Positions 1 through 11,590 are shown, counted from the stretch's first letter. The stretch: DNA of 64,000 nucleotides from Gossypium raimondii (GCF_025698545.1 NC_068575.1:59343980-59407979); one strand, 5' to 3'. The notes: a model not told the origin generated them from the sequence alone. Made by a program: numbers and translations.

Positions 1-326
1 CGTTTCCGGAGCACATCGGAGATCGGCTTCAGCTCGGAATATGACATGTGGAAGCTGTCGTTGGATTTCGAAGCATAATGGAGAAGGGTGTTGACAACGG
101 TGGTCGGCAATGGCGCAGCATCACCAACACCACCGCCTGTCACGGCTATGATCCCGGCGGCAGTTGGTTTACCAGTAGTCGACTCTCGGGTGTATACAAG
201 AGTGAGAAGAAAAGCTATGGTGAAGAAGGAAATGAAAGCAAGAAGCCATAATTTGTTAGAACTTCCTTGTTTTTGGATATAGGGATGAAGGAGGATTAGC
301 TTAGTATTGCTGTTATTGTTCTTCAT
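1..326 (-). CDS. IRX15-L: IRX15/IRX15-LIKE (DUF579) xylan biosynthesis protein, 5' part only
   Basis: Translating the minus strand from the ATG at 326-324 gives 108 codons without a stop, running off the left edge. The protein opens MKNNNSNTKLILLHPYIQKQ, then a single hydrophobic segment (about residues 27-44, LWLLAFISFFTIAFLLTLVY). A low-complexity Gly/Ala/Thr stem follows, and then the start of the conserved domain (HYASKSNDSFHMSYSELKPI). This is the N-terminus of IRX15/IRX15-L, DUF579 proteins of the Golgi needed for normal xylan in secondary walls. The layout is that of a type II membrane protein: short cytosolic tail, one anchor, lumenal domain. The family is about 310-330 aa, so roughly two thirds lie outside the window. 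The start is chosen because LILLHPYIQKQ is the conserved family N-terminus. IRX15 and IRX15-L cannot be separated from this piece. Confidence 0.9.
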   Translation of the reverse strand, partial: MKNNNSNTKLILLHPYIQKQGSSNKLWLLAFISFFTIAFLLTLVYTRESTTGKPTAAGIIAVTGGGVGDAAPLPTTVVNTLLHYASKSNDSFHMSYSELKPISDVLRK

Positions 327-1819
327 TTTCTAATGAACTTTCACCTGTGAAAAGAAAAAAAGCAAGACTTTTTTCAAATCTATTTCAAAGGTAATCAATG
401 AGAAATGTTTGATTTAAACAAAGACATACACAACATGCAGTGACATCTCGGACAACCTAATAATAATATTCTAGAAACCAAACTTAACTTTAAAGGCCAT
501 TTTTTTCTTTTAAAGTTGGTGGTTTTGTTTCCATGCAATTCTAATTGGTTAGGTATACGTTGATTTTTATCATAAAGGTAATAAATTATATTAGAACGAG
601 GTATTAATAAAATAGGGTCACGTCATTAAATTTGAAAGGTAACAGAATGTTAATAAATCATATTAGAAAGATTAATAGATATAGATGAATGTATAATAAT
701 ATTTTGTTATCTTTAAAATTTAATGATGGGTCATTATTTTATTGATACAAGGTATTTTCTTTCTCTTTTTCTTTTGAAGGGTCTTTAATAACTTGGAATT
801 CATTTATTATATTGAAGAATGGTGAAAGAAGGTGGTTGGAGCAGGGGGTAGTGGGAAGGGAGGGGGGACTTAATTGTAGTGACCTAATAACTAATTACAA
901 GCCAAATGTCGCTTTTACTTAATTTAATTTTCACGAAATCATTTTTAAATATGATATTTATAGGATTTCTTAAATAATTAGCTACCAATGGAAGTTGACA
1001 ATTCACCTGCTTGAGATTCCCATTTGCAGAAACATGGCCTTAAGATAGTGTTAAATATGCATGATTGAAATTTTGCTTTGGAAAGGTTCTGCCGTCTAAC
1101 AAACAGATTATATATTCTGGTTTTCAATCATTATTTGGATTGAAAATTTTCAGACTTGTTTAAGAAGCTAGCCTCAACGGTAGACTTATAGATAAGCAAA
1201 TTTCTAAATTTAATTTGATTTGTTTATTATCAAATTATGATATTGAAGATAAATAATATTAGGTAATAAATATATTTATAAATAAATAAATAAGATTTTA
1301 GTTGTATGGCATAATAGAGATGTTAAAAATATATTATGTCTTTGATTTAATTCGTATTATGTGTATTATATACGAAAATAAACTGTGTTGGTATGTAACA
1401 ACATCAATATTTTGGGTTAATTTAGAAATACTTCTAAAGAACAAAAATATTCTTAAACAAGTTGTTTTTTTTTCAAAATAAAAAAAAAACACGAGCAAAA
1501 TGAAAATCATAACAAGGTAAGAAAAGTCAGATGTTTGAAGTGCATTAGTTAGCTTAAGAAGATGGGGCAGATGGAACGGCATTTTCGAAAAGGTATAGTG
1601 AAGATATCATAAAAAAGAAAATAAACATTAATGAAATATAGTATAATAACAAATAAGAAAAACCTTTAGATTTGGGATTAAATCTAAGTCGGAAATATTT
1701 AATTTTTACTTAATTGCGTATATTCGTTGGAATTTAGGTCACTTAATTTACGATCGATGGAACATTATGAAGAGGTTGAAGATCAATTCATTGCTCATTA
1801 AAATTTAAAGTTACCTGAA
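327..1819. other. AT-rich upstream/intergenic DNA of the IRX15-like gene
   Basis: The stretch next to the start codon (about 327-400) is A/G-rich and probably 5' leader of the minus-strand gene. Beyond that I see no exon-like sequence, only AT-rich DNA and the foldback repeat at 598-757. No promoter element is convincing enough to call. Confidence 0.5.
598..757. repeat. Foldback/MITE-like inverted repeat
   Basis: The arm at about 600-655 (ggtattaataaaatagggtc ...) pairs with the reverse complement of about 700-755 (ggtatcaataaaataatgac ...). The arms are roughly 55 bp with a short spacer, which is typical of a small palindromic MITE. I could not define a clean TSD, so the superfamily is open. 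Confidence 0.6.
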
Positions 1820-1966
1820 AATGTTGCCAATGGTGTTGCTGACATCCACCAAGCATCAAGGCTTTTTCCACGACAACCAATGTAGACCTCCTTGGGGACT
1901 GATTCCGAAGCTGTCTCAACTCTCACCGGCTACTACCTTGAAGATTCTTATTCGGCATCAGAGTCT
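1820..1966 (+). other. Unidentified exon-like remnant
   Basis: This stretch is clearly less AT-rich than its surroundings. The frame reading ADIHQASRLFPRQP, then a stop, then TDSEAVSTLTGYYLEDSYSA looks protein-like. I do not recognise the family. It stops where the putative TIR element begins (1969), so it may be a decayed gene exon split by that insertion. The + strand and coding nature are guesses. Confidence 0.2.
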
Positions 1967-2267
1967 AAGGCTGTGTTCTTCATTGCTTAAGAAATGGGCT
2001 TTTACTTGGAAAAGTGCTTTTCTTTGAAAAGCAATGAAGAACAACCTTCGTTTGCTAGCAAATTCTCAGAAGCTGAGAAGTGTTTTTGGCCAGATGGAGA
2101 AGTAAAAAATTTTAGCTTTTCAGCCAAAAAGTGCTTTTGGGCTAGTTCATTTACTTTTTTAGCCACACACGAACGCCCTTCTTTGCTCTCTGCTCTCTGC
2201 CGATTCTTTGCCCTCATCTCTGCCTTCTGCTGGTTCTTTGTTCCTCTGCCCTCTGCCTGTGAGTTTG

Positions 2268-2989
2268 CGGCAGACCGAAAAGAGTTACCAATTGCAGTTG
2301 GCGCTGGCTTTGCGGGTTTCTTCGCTGGTTGCTTCTACTGCTGATTCCAACTTCTTGGATTTCAATTCTGATGCTAACACCAACAGAGTTTCCTCATCCT
2401 CTTCCTCTTCTTCTTCTTCACCACATCATGTGTCTCATCGATTCTGGGTATCACTTCATTTTTTCTGTTTCTTTGAGTTTACTCCTTTTTGTCCTTGAAT
2501 TATTGGTTAGTAAAGGGTTTTATGCTTTATGGTTGATGATTGAATTTACGTTACTAATTTTTCCATGATTATGGGGATAATGTCTGTGTCGTATACATTA
2601 AATATTGAGTTTTCTATCTATAATCTTTCTGCAATTTCATTTGGCCATTTTGTTCAAGTTTTCATGTTTATAATTTTTTGGAATTAAAAATCTGAGTGAC
2701 CATGTCCTTCATAGTTTTTGTGATGTTTATCTCTTGTTGGTTGAACAATGTGTTTATATTTAGAATATTTCTATGAAACCATATTCTTTGTAATGGTAAT
2801 AAAAACATTTTTTGTCAAGTTTAAGCAGGTAAATAGTATTTTATGTAGGAAAAAGTAGTTCTGGGTTATTTTTCTTGGTGGTTGATGAATTTTACATCCC
2901 AATGACTGGAGAAGTTTAGAAAACAAGTTTAATGATTCATATGAAGAATTTCTAAGGTACTCTGAGTTCCTTTGGTTCAGGTAAATGGC
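2268..2989 (+). pseudogene. CTR1/EDR1-like Raf-type MAPKKK N-terminal fragment
   Basis: The frame at 2268-2447 reads RQTEKSYQLQLALALRVSS, then a stretch with DSNFLDF, a serine run, and ends VSHRFW. This matches the segment just before and at the start of the EDR1-type regulatory domain of CTR1-like MAPKKKs (ESYQLQLALALRLSS ... VSHRFWVNG), the negative regulators of ethylene signalling. At 2448 the exon meets a GT donor, and after an AG at 2979-2980 the next codons are VNG, exactly the expected continuation. Homology then ends and stops appear within a few codons. There is no kinase domain. The fragment lies between the inverted ends at 1969 and 5130, which suggests transposon capture. Family assignment is from remembered sequence; it could derive from CTR1 itself or a close paralogue. 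Confidence 0.7.
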
Positions 2990-4440
2990 ATTCTGTTTAT
3001 ATTCTTATAGTTGTTGTTTTCTGCATTCCAAGTTGTTCCTACTTTACAAGGCATGAGAGTTGGGACAATAATAGCTAAAAAAATTGTAAGGTTTGTTACT
3101 CTTATGTTTCTACTAATTCTGAAACTTTTAACTGAAGTAGTTGTGTTATCAAATTTTCCCTCGACATATATGCCTGTTTCATGTAAGCATGCAACTGTAA
3201 TATTGTATTGGTGTTAAACAAGAGCAAGTGCTTGCATGCATACCTGTTTCTTCTAGAAATGAGTATCATGTCACCTGCTTCAGAATCATAATTCTTATAA
3301 TTGAATAGCAGGTAAATTCTATTTGTTCTAGCATTTATTCAAGTTTAGTGTCTAATATAAAATAAATGCCTCGAGAGTCCGAGTCGAATCGCACAATGGA
3401 TATCACATTAGCTTGTTAAGTCCTTATTCTTAACTCGCATTTTGTGAAATGTATACTAGTAGTTACTTGAACTTATATATAGGAGTTTAACATTTTGTTC
3501 TTACCTTTGCTTCCGAATGCTCACAAGTAGAGATATTTATGACATAGTGCTCTTTGTTCCGAAAGGAGAGGTAATTCTTGTCATTGTCTGAAATGTCATA
3601 ACCTATATGTTGTCCTCGAGAAGTCTGTTTATATCCCCTGGTTTTATTGGTTTTACCAAGATGTCGCCTCTCTTTCTTGCTTTGAAACGTGTTGCAAAGT
3701 CCTTCTAACAAAGGCTGGCCAGGTGTATTACAATTGCCTGGCATCTTTCTGATTGGTTTTTATGATATCTGACTCAATGGCTTTCTTCTGCTACCTTCAC
3801 ACCAAATCTAAAAGGGCCTTAAATTTTATTAGATAGGTGCTTCCATTTGTTCATTGAACTGCGTAGTTTATCTCATTCAATAAACATCATCATATAGACT
3901 AGTTGCAAACAAGTTATGTAGAAACTTGAGATAATCAAGGGAAAGGGGGTTGTTAAGGTTTGAATCCTCGACTTAGTGTCAACCAAAACTTGAAAGCAAC
4001 GTAAGTCATTTCTCAGTTGCTACTACACCAGTGGCTTGGTTACATGGAAAGTTGGGATTGAAATATTTATATATATATAACATACATATATATGAGGTTA
4101 CTTTGGCAGGGTCATTGATGAAATGATTTGTATTAATTGTTCTTGAAAAGCATGATATGTATAGCTTATTTCAGGTTCTTCTTCAAAGCATGTGGATTCA
4201 GAGATGATATCTTGGGCTCTACTATGATGATGTATAGTAGGACAGTTTCAAGTACTTGTTTTGAAGGTGAGCGGATGGTTAAACAAGCTGGTTGAAAACT
4301 GTTGTTAGTTCCATCACTCCAATTGCAGTTAGCATCTTCCAAGACAACTACCACAAAGTTGAACCGCATCAAACATATGGATTTAAAAAGGCCGAGAAAT
4401 TATTTCCGTTGTGTATTCAAGCTTCAGTTTCTTTTTTATC
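2990..4440. other. Interior of the putative gene-capture element, no recognised gene
   Basis: Short open stretches occur on both strands, for example a minus-strand frame at 3744-3487 of 85 aa. None matches a family I know. Base composition is more gene-like than the flanks, so further captured or decayed exons are possible. Confidence 0.3.
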
Positions 4441-5439
4441 TTAAAAGATTGCCCTCTTATATTTATTGGCTTCATTTGTAATGTAGCAATAAAAAAAAAG
4501 CTTTGGAGGGATATGGAATGAAGCTTCAATCATTGCACAACATACTGATAGTAATCATATATTATATTAAGAACTGTAATATATGCTACCTAGACTCTTG
4601 TTTTACTGTAAATTACATGTTTCGGCATATATTTGGAATAGGTATGGGGATATAGTCTTTCAAATATATGAAAATATTAAGCATGACTATGTTAGATGTG
4701 GTACTCTTATCCGATAATACAAATGTGTTAAAAGCATTAATTAAAAATTAAAATAATTTTAAAATAATACAATTATGTCAATATTTAATTACAAATATGT
4801 AATTATTATATTTAAATATTTAAATATAGTTTATAATTCTAATTAAATTTAATAATTAATTAATATTAATTACTTAGAAAGATTTAAAATTAATATTATA
4901 TATTAAAATATTAACAATAAGTTATAATAAATTATTTTTATATTTTTGCTAAAATATCATAATATTAACTAATTTGAGCATTATTTAAATAACTGTTTGT
5001 TATTTTATAAACTCATGTCTAAAATGGACATTTTATTTCTCAAAAGCATTTTTTTACAGCAATAACAAACACTCAAAATTTTCAAAAGCACTTTTCCACA
5101 GCACTTTTCAAAAGTAATGAAGAACTGGCCTTAAGTAACCTAACATGTGGCTTGCGGGAGTAAAACTTTCCTTCTTTCATAGAATTTGAACGAGTCTGAA
5201 AATTTTCGACCTAAATAATTATTGAAAATTCTGGAGGGTGGAAATTAACTTATTTAAAGACCAACCAATAGCAACTAGTTTTCTACTAAAATTTGATTAT
5301 GATACTGATGCTGGAAAACTTAGTATGTAATGGATTGTGTAGGCTACTGCTTGTTCAATTGAAATTATTACTCATTTGTATTCATTTTTAAAATTACAAA
5401 ATAATCCTAGTTTATACCATGACTCGCAAAAGAGGTTTA

Positions 5440-6109
5440 GGGTCTGTTTGATTGATGGAATTGATTTTTCGGAAAATCATTTCCAACTTTTCCAGCGTTT
5501 GATTGGTAGAAAACATTTTCCATTTGGAAAATGAACTCCAAAACAAGGGAAAATGGGTTACATTTTAGGGAAAATGTCTTACCCTTTCAATTTCCGTAAG
5601 ACATTTTCCGTGCTCTCCTCTCTATTTAGGGAAAATGTCTTACCCTTTCAATTTCCGTAAGACATTTTCCGTGCTCTCCTCTCTATCGCCTCCTTCATTC
5701 CTTCCTTCATTTCCGGTAGAAAATTGCTTCTGTTTATCGATTTTCCCGTAACTTATTTTTTTAATTATTCAATACTTGTTTTTTTAACACAATTACAAAT
5801 AATTTATTTGATATTAGTTTTTTTTCAATTTATAACGATTAATATTTTAGCTTAATAATTGAGTATTATTATAAATAAATCATTGTAATATATGTAAAAA
5901 CAATTTAAAATATAAAATTTATTAATATATATTAATATATGTAAAACAACTTTTCCAAAAATATATTCGTGAAATCACATGAGAAAATATTTTACACAGA
6001 TTTAATCAAACACCAGAAAATATTTTCCAGTAAATCATTTTACAGAAAAGTAAAACATTTTCCAGAAATCATTTTATGAAAATCATTTTACTGGCAATCA
6101 AACAGACCC
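5440..6109. mobile_element. Tourist-like (PIF/Harbinger) MITE, 670 bp
   Basis: Terminal inverted repeats are gggtctgtttgattg (5440-5454) and caatcaaacagaccc (6095-6109), a perfect 15-bp match. The 3-bp TSD TTA is at 5437-5439 and 6110-6112. The GGGTCTGTTTG end and TTA target are hallmarks of Tourist/PIF-Harbinger. Multiple copies of a ggaaaat/attttcc motif make the interior self-complementary. No coding capacity. Confidence 0.9.
5565..5686. repeat. 61-bp tandem duplication inside the MITE
   Basis: Two direct copies (5565-5625 and 5626-5686) of a 61-bp unit starting ttagggaaaatgtcttaccc and ending ctctcctctctat. They are identical as far as I can read, which suggests a recent duplication within the element. 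Confidence 0.85.
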
Positions 6110-6164
6110 TTAATATTAAAATTCCTATCCTTACTTCCTGAAATGGCATATATTTTGGCAGGGG

Positions 6165-6290
6165 CTTTTAAAGGTCAAAATTAAATTGTAATTTTTATTA
6201 TAGTAAAAATTTTATCATTTTATTTTTAAAAGGTCAAAATATAATTTTACCTTTATTAGTTTAAAATTTTAAAAATTTTAGAAAATTTTC
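6165..6290. repeat. Dispersed repeat, copy 1
   Basis: Shares the order aggtcaaaattaaattgtaa, a ttattatag...atcattttattttt block, and ttagtttaaaattttaaaaa with sequences at about 24257-24510 and 58600-58800. No termini are recognised. It is probably part of a larger degenerate element. Confidence 0.5.
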
Positions 6291-6478
6291 CGGTACGTTA
6301 TTAGGTTGTGTTGTCTGTTTCGGGTTATTTTGCATGGATTGGTTATAGGAATATGATGATAAGGTTACAAACACACTATAATAATAATAAAATAGATTGA
6401 TTGAGTAAGGAATTGGGATTAAGAAAAAAGAGCGCCCAAAGCTGAGAAACATAGAATTTGTCGAAAAAACTAGGATTC

Positions 6479-6900
6479 ATGGAAACATGGAAAGGAGTGG
6501 TTGCTTCAAGGGAGAGTTCGAGGAAGTCTATAGAAAGGCCGTACAAATTGATAAGGATGAGAAAGTTGGGGACTTGAGTAAACGGTGCTACACCTGTTGC
6601 GGCGTCTAGAGCTTATGATACGGCCGTTTTTTACCAACGTGGACTGTCGGCTAAGCTGAATTTTTTCGACCGTTTGGCAGGAGAGAAATTGGTGGCGCCT
6701 CATTCGATGGTGGTTTGTCGGCGGCTTCTGTTTGTATAAAGGCTATTGAAGTTGGTGCTAACTAACCAGAGTTGATGCTCTTGAGGCAGCTCATCATCAC
6801 CACCGCCACTTCCGCTAGTAGGGCCACCGTCAACATGGTCATGATTATAATCACAGTTCTCTGGCTCTGGGCGAGGAAGGGAAGGGAGGGGCCAGTCGCT
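6479..6900 (+). pseudogene. DREB-type AP2/ERF transcription factor pseudogene
   Basis: From the ATG at 6479 one frame reads SIERPYKLIRMRKLGT then a stop. The same frame continues TPVAASRAYDTAVFYQRGLS, AKLNFFDRLAGE. These are the first and last parts of an AP2/ERF DNA-binding domain. The intact family pattern is ERPYKGIRMRKWGKW ... WLGSY ... AARAYDTAVFYLRG ... LNFPE. The middle of the domain, including the second and third beta strands, is deleted. A frameshift follows, after which another frame reads LSAASVCIKAIEVGA and then RVDALEAA, matching the usual downstream helix. The internal deletion, at least two stops and shifted frames make this a pseudogene. It probably came from a DREB subgroup member; the exact subgroup is a guess. 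Confidence 0.8.
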
Positions 6901-6909
6901 AACATGCAC

Positions 6910-9120
6910 AGTGACCTTGCGTCACAACGGAGTTTGGGGTTATCAAACTTAAAATTTTCAGTACTAAAATTTATTAGTATTAAATTTATGTCAATAAAAA
7001 ATAAATACTGAATATATTTATTTTTTGTACACATATTGAATATATTTATATTGTTATGTATCTTGATTTTTAAAAATTATTTAATTCATAACTTTAATCT
7101 TAAATATAATGTTTTAGATTATTAGAATACTATGAATATTTTAATTTTTAAAATAAAATTTCTTATTTCAAATGTAAAATTTTAAAAATAAAATTAAAAC
7201 ATTTTCAACATAAAGTGATAATTATAAATTTATTTATGGAACACTTTAAAACAATTTTCGAGAAATGACTTATCAAAAAAATTTAAATTTTTAAAATTAA
7301 ATATTTTCTAATAAAATCAATTTTAAATTCCTTTTAGATATAAGTTTTAAAAATTATTTTTAATGATACAAACATAGTATAAATTATATTTGTTAAAGAA
7401 AAATTATCAAAGCATTGCATTTGAGAACCAAAATTTACCTTACAGTGAATATATTATTTTATACATGCCTAGTAATAAATAACATGGATGGTGACATATT
7501 TGAGCTTGAAAGGATAAATGAAATTAAGAAGGATATAAATAAATAATCATGTTTATATTATTAAAATATTTACATTTATATTATAAATTTTTATTAAATA
7601 TTTATAAATCATATAACTTATTCATTTATTTATTTAATATAACAAAGTGCATACTAAATTTACACATGTGACACTTTCTCATTTTTATATTTATATTTAT
7701 ATTTTAATTATTCATTAAATTTGTTTTTTAATAAAATCAAATTATAGATATATCATTAAAATTTTAAATAAAAATAATTCAAAATAATTTATCCTTTAAA
7801 AAATTTAATTTTTTCAAATACTTCTAAAAGTTAAAAAGAAAGAGAATATAATAATATAAAGAAAATTTTAAAATTAAATATTTTTAATTATTTAATTAAA
7901 AATTAATAGTGTTTAAATAATATCAGAATGAAATATTAGATTTTATAAGATTTCATAATTCTAAAAAATTAAAATATGACAATGTTTAAAAATTTTATTA
8001 AAATGTTCTAAATTTTATACAAAATTTTAAAAATAAAAATACTACTAAAATAAAAATTAAATATTATTTAATTAGTCATTTAATTTTAAATATTTATATG
8101 TATTTTAATTTTTATAAATAATATTAATGATTTTAAAATAAAATTAATAATATTTAAAAACATTATTAAAAATAAAAAATTTATATGAAATTTAAAAATC
8201 TAAATCCTAAGTCAATCCATAAAATATATTTTCTCTAAAAATAAATAAAATATATTTTAAATGAAGTTTAAATATTTTTAACAATAATATATTTTAAAAT
8301 TATATCTACTAGTTACATATTTTTAATTTCCCTAACAAATTATTATTTGCAACTTGGTACATTAAAGAATTGAAGATTTATGAGTAGTTAGCCTTTTACA
8401 AAAGAACTATACGTAGAGCAATGCAGAATTATTGAATAGTATTATATCACTTATTCAAGTATTTATTTATAATATAAGATAATTGTATCCTTGTATATTA
8501 TATTCAAGTATCTATTTTGCATCTTTCATTATAATATGACTTATTAATTTTAATATTTTTTTTATAGAATAATATGTGTTGATACACAATATTAATGGAA
8601 GTAGAGAAGAGTAGAGGGGATGGTGGTGGTGGTGGTCGGTTCACCCATCCTAGGGTCAAAAGTCAGACAAGTAGAGGGATTCAAGATGAATGCTTAAGGT
8701 ATTAAGATTTTAGGAAAAGAGATAATCCCCTACAATGTTGATACTTTAATTATTTCTAGGAAAGTTAGGACTCTTATCCGATATACTACTTAGTGGACTT
8801 GTATAGTCCAATGGAGGGTCCAACTGAGTCCAAAATGAAGTAGCGTTATAACAATAATTTCCTCTTATTGAGAGGTTTTTGATTATTTTTTATATATTAA
8901 TAATATTTTTAATTAAGTTAGTTCACAATTTAATTTTTTTTCATTTATAAAATATATATTTAACATGCTTTTATTAATTAAATTTTAACAATTTGTTTCA
9001 TTATTTGTTGTATTTTATTTTCAAACAATTTTAAATACGGATATAATTTTTAGATAATAAAACTTTTTAAACTCTAAAAGCAAAATTAATTTTTTGGGGG
9101 TTGGAAATAGAGGCTTAATC
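6910..9120. other. Very AT-rich intergenic DNA
   Basis: Long runs of A/T homopolymers and simple AT sequence. I see no exon, TIR pair or coding remnant. The only less AT-rich patch (about 8590-8690, with a short ggt repeat) gives no recognisable protein. Confidence 0.6.
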
Positions 9121-9124
9121 GAGC

Positions 9125-9960
9125 CTAAACTCTTTCTTGTTCCAGTGTAGTCTCGAGAACGCTGGGAGGTTGATAAAAAACGCATAAGCCACTTGTTGTA
9201 GCCCTTCCAAGTCTCGTCATTAAATCGGCAGTCCTATTCTGTTCACGGCTTATATGTTTGGAAGTTAATTGCCAATTCCTGCTGTACATCACCTGGATTT
9301 GTCGTAGTTCGGACAGTCTATTCCTTGAAGCATAGCCACTGCAAATAAACTGGATCAGAAGAGCATTGTCTCTCTCCACCTCCATCTTCCGGTAACCCTT
9401 GTCCCAAGCCAATGCCAATCTAAGTCCCTCAAGAAGCGCAGAAGCCTCTGCCTGAAAAACGGTGGTAAACCCCAATCCTGTCACAGAACCAAAGAATCCA
9501 ATCACCATTTGTGTCCCTTAGCAACCCCTTCGATAGCTGAGTTTCCTGCTACTAAATTAACAAAGCCATCCGAATTTAACTTAATCCAATCCGATCTAGG
9601 AGGTCTCCAACACTTGTTGTGATCAGAATAAAAAGTAGTCCACTGCATCTTAGTCGAACGCTTCTTGCCCATTTTCCCTTCCAACGCCACATCGATTACA
9701 ATGGCTCTCTTTCATCCCAAGCCTGAATCTGTAATGGATCTCTGAGAAAAAGCCAAAGGCATTGCCTGACTCTTTGGGGTACCTGACATTTCCATACTAA
9801 CTCCAAAAACCGCATCTGTCTCTCCCCATTCAACACCCGCAGTAACCTTTTTAAGTGTCCCAAGTAGATAACAAACCCTTATCAGTCCAAGTCCATGCAA
9901 TTCTTTCATTCCCTGCCTTATCTGAGGGTGGTAAAATACCATCAATGCTTGTCAAAATGT
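9125..9960 (-). mobile_element. LINE (non-LTR retrotransposon) 3' remnant with RNase H domain
   Basis: On the minus strand, 9690-9502 and 9508-9125 together read an RNase H-like domain of the type at the C-terminus of plant LINE ORF2. It shows the WRPPRSDWIKLNSDG entry, the FQAEASALLEGLRLAL helix, and KHISREQNRTADLMTRLG near the end. The two pieces are joined by a frame change near 9505. Upstream, about 9960-9700, the decayed reading ERIAWTWTDKG resembles the segment before the reverse-transcriptase zinc-binding region, broken by stops. The copy is 5' truncated, as is usual for LINEs. No poly(A) tail or TSD could be defined. Confidence 0.75.
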
Positions 9961-10539
9961 TCCGAGGTAGAATCATTTCTAACTATTGCAATTTTAAATA
10001 TTTATTAATTCTAAACTAGTATCAGAAATCCCAATTCATTAACTAAACATCTCAATTCAATATCTATTGGAATAAATTTTATATTTGTTTAAAGATTCAA
10101 ATCTTAGCACGCAAATTGGTTATATCCTATTTCAATTTACAACAATCAAAATAAAGCAAATGAAAGCAATATTCGTAGTGCCTATTTAATCACTGTTTTT
10201 GCATCGTTTAAATTCACCGGAAAGCTTGTAGCTTACTATAGCAAATCAAGGGCAGTGGAGATTTTGAAACCTTAACAAGCGAAAATTCAGGTATAAATGA
10301 ATCAGACTGCGAAATTTCACGCGCGTAAAAGAGAACTCTCCCTAACATGTTTTGCTTCTAAAGCAGTTTCTGGAATTGGTATTACTACGTTCGGTTAAGT
10401 TGACAACAAATAGGCATCGAAACATTAACAAGAAACAGATACAAATTTTAAAATTTTAGAAATTGCTCGGTAATTCGTAGAAGTGAAATTAGCAAAAGAA
10501 TTCTCACGAAACAAACAATAAAGGAAAGCAAGAGAAAGT

Positions 10540-10757
10540 GAATGGATAAGGTTACAAACCGAAACGGAATTGGCGGTGCTAGCGGCCACCACGGAAGCGG
10601 ATGACCTGCAAGAACCAGCGCCGGCGTGAAAGTGAATTAGAGAAATAGGAGGCGGTGGACGGGGCGAAAGGTGAGCTGGCAAGTCATGCGGTGGAGGTGG
10701 AAGTGGCGCGTAGGCGCGTCAAGGAGAAGGAGTCCGTACGGAGAACTAAATCCCTTC
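10540..10757 (-). other. GC-rich exon-like block, possible 5' exon of an unknown or truncated gene
   Basis: Sharply GC-richer than either side. On the minus strand there is a CTTGCAG acceptor-like site near 10613 and a G|GTTTGT donor-like site near 10560. The 85-aa minus-strand frame here is low-complexity and matches nothing I know. It could be a non-coding 5' exon of a minus-strand gene whose body was lost or replaced by the LINE at 9125-9960, or part of a divergent promoter with the PABP gene. Confidence 0.25.
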
Positions 10758-11543
10758 TTAATCCGTCTTTTTTGGTGAGGGAATGTCGGGACATATTAAA
10801 TATGGATATTTTTTATTTTTAAGTGTTTTATATAAACTAATAAAATTTTAAATTACATGTTTTCTAAAAATAAAAATCAAAGTTTTTTAAATTACATGTT
10901 GAAATAATGTAACAATGTAAATTTATTGGAAAAATAATTTTAAAAAAAGTCTCGCCAAAATATTTACCTTTGATTTTGTTTCTTAAAAAGTTTTCTTTCT
11001 TAAATTAGAGTATAATTCTTGAACAAAATTCCATGTAAGAAATTCTTTTATAATATAAAAGGTTACCCTTATGAGAAAAAAATAAAGAGCTAGGTTTTTT
11101 GGATATTATAATCTACAGAAATCAATACAAAACATTCTCTTAATTTGATTCACAACGACACTAATCTATTAAACAAATCATATAAATAAATTTGTCAATA
11201 AAAATCTTAAAATTATTCATCACCAAAATATTCAATTACCACATTTTAAATAATATATTGAACTGAAACTGAAGTAAATTAAATATACTTGATTAATTAT
11301 GATTCAAATAAGTTGCAATAAAATTTTAATTTCTTGAAATTGTTTTCGATCCAATTTTTTTATCAAAAACTAATAATTAATTTTAATTATAGACAAAAGA
11401 ATCTCCTCGCGTTTACCCAAAAAGGGAAAAAAAAGGTGTCAAAGCGCCTCACATGGGAACTAAATCAGAAAGGGACCCATAAAGGGATAATAAAATAATC
11501 AACGGTCAGGATCTCATCAAACAAATAAAATAATAATAAAATT

Positions 11544-11590
11544 AGGGTTAGACAGTTGTAGGCCCCACCTACTTTCCTTTAGTATATAAT
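11544..11590 (+). promoter_or_regulatory. PABP promoter: telo-box-like motif and TATA box
   Basis: agggtta at 11544-11550 resembles the telo box (AAACCCTA) common upstream of plant translation-machinery genes. A TATA-like tatata lies at 11583-11588. The start codon is at 11903, leaving a roughly 280-nt leader if transcription begins near 11615. The transcription start is inferred. Confidence 0.5.

Larger units (their letters stand above)
1969..5130. mobile_element. Putative nonautonomous TIR transposon carrying a captured gene fragment
   Basis: The left end reads ggctgtgttcttcattgctt (1969-1988). The right end, reverse complemented, reads ggccagttcttcattacttt (5130-5111). Flanks are ..TAA on the left and TTAA.. 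on the right, so the TSD may be TA or TAA. Both subterminal regions carry repeated aaaagtgctttt-type motifs. The interior includes a CTR1/EDR1-like exon pair (2268-2989) and unassigned sequence to about 4430. A second short inverted pair at 1976-2043 could instead be a small MITE. No transposase is visible. Superfamily and exact ends are uncertain. Confidence 0.45.

Noticed and set aside
3487..3744. 85-aa minus-strand ORF inside the gene-capture element
   Set aside because: It looks more protein-like than most short frames, but I could not link it to any family, so it is mentioned only within the element interior.
9961..10539. Continuation of a minus-strand gene upstream of the LINE
   Set aside because: No open frame or splice pattern supports it; only the GC-rich block at 10540-10757 is noted.
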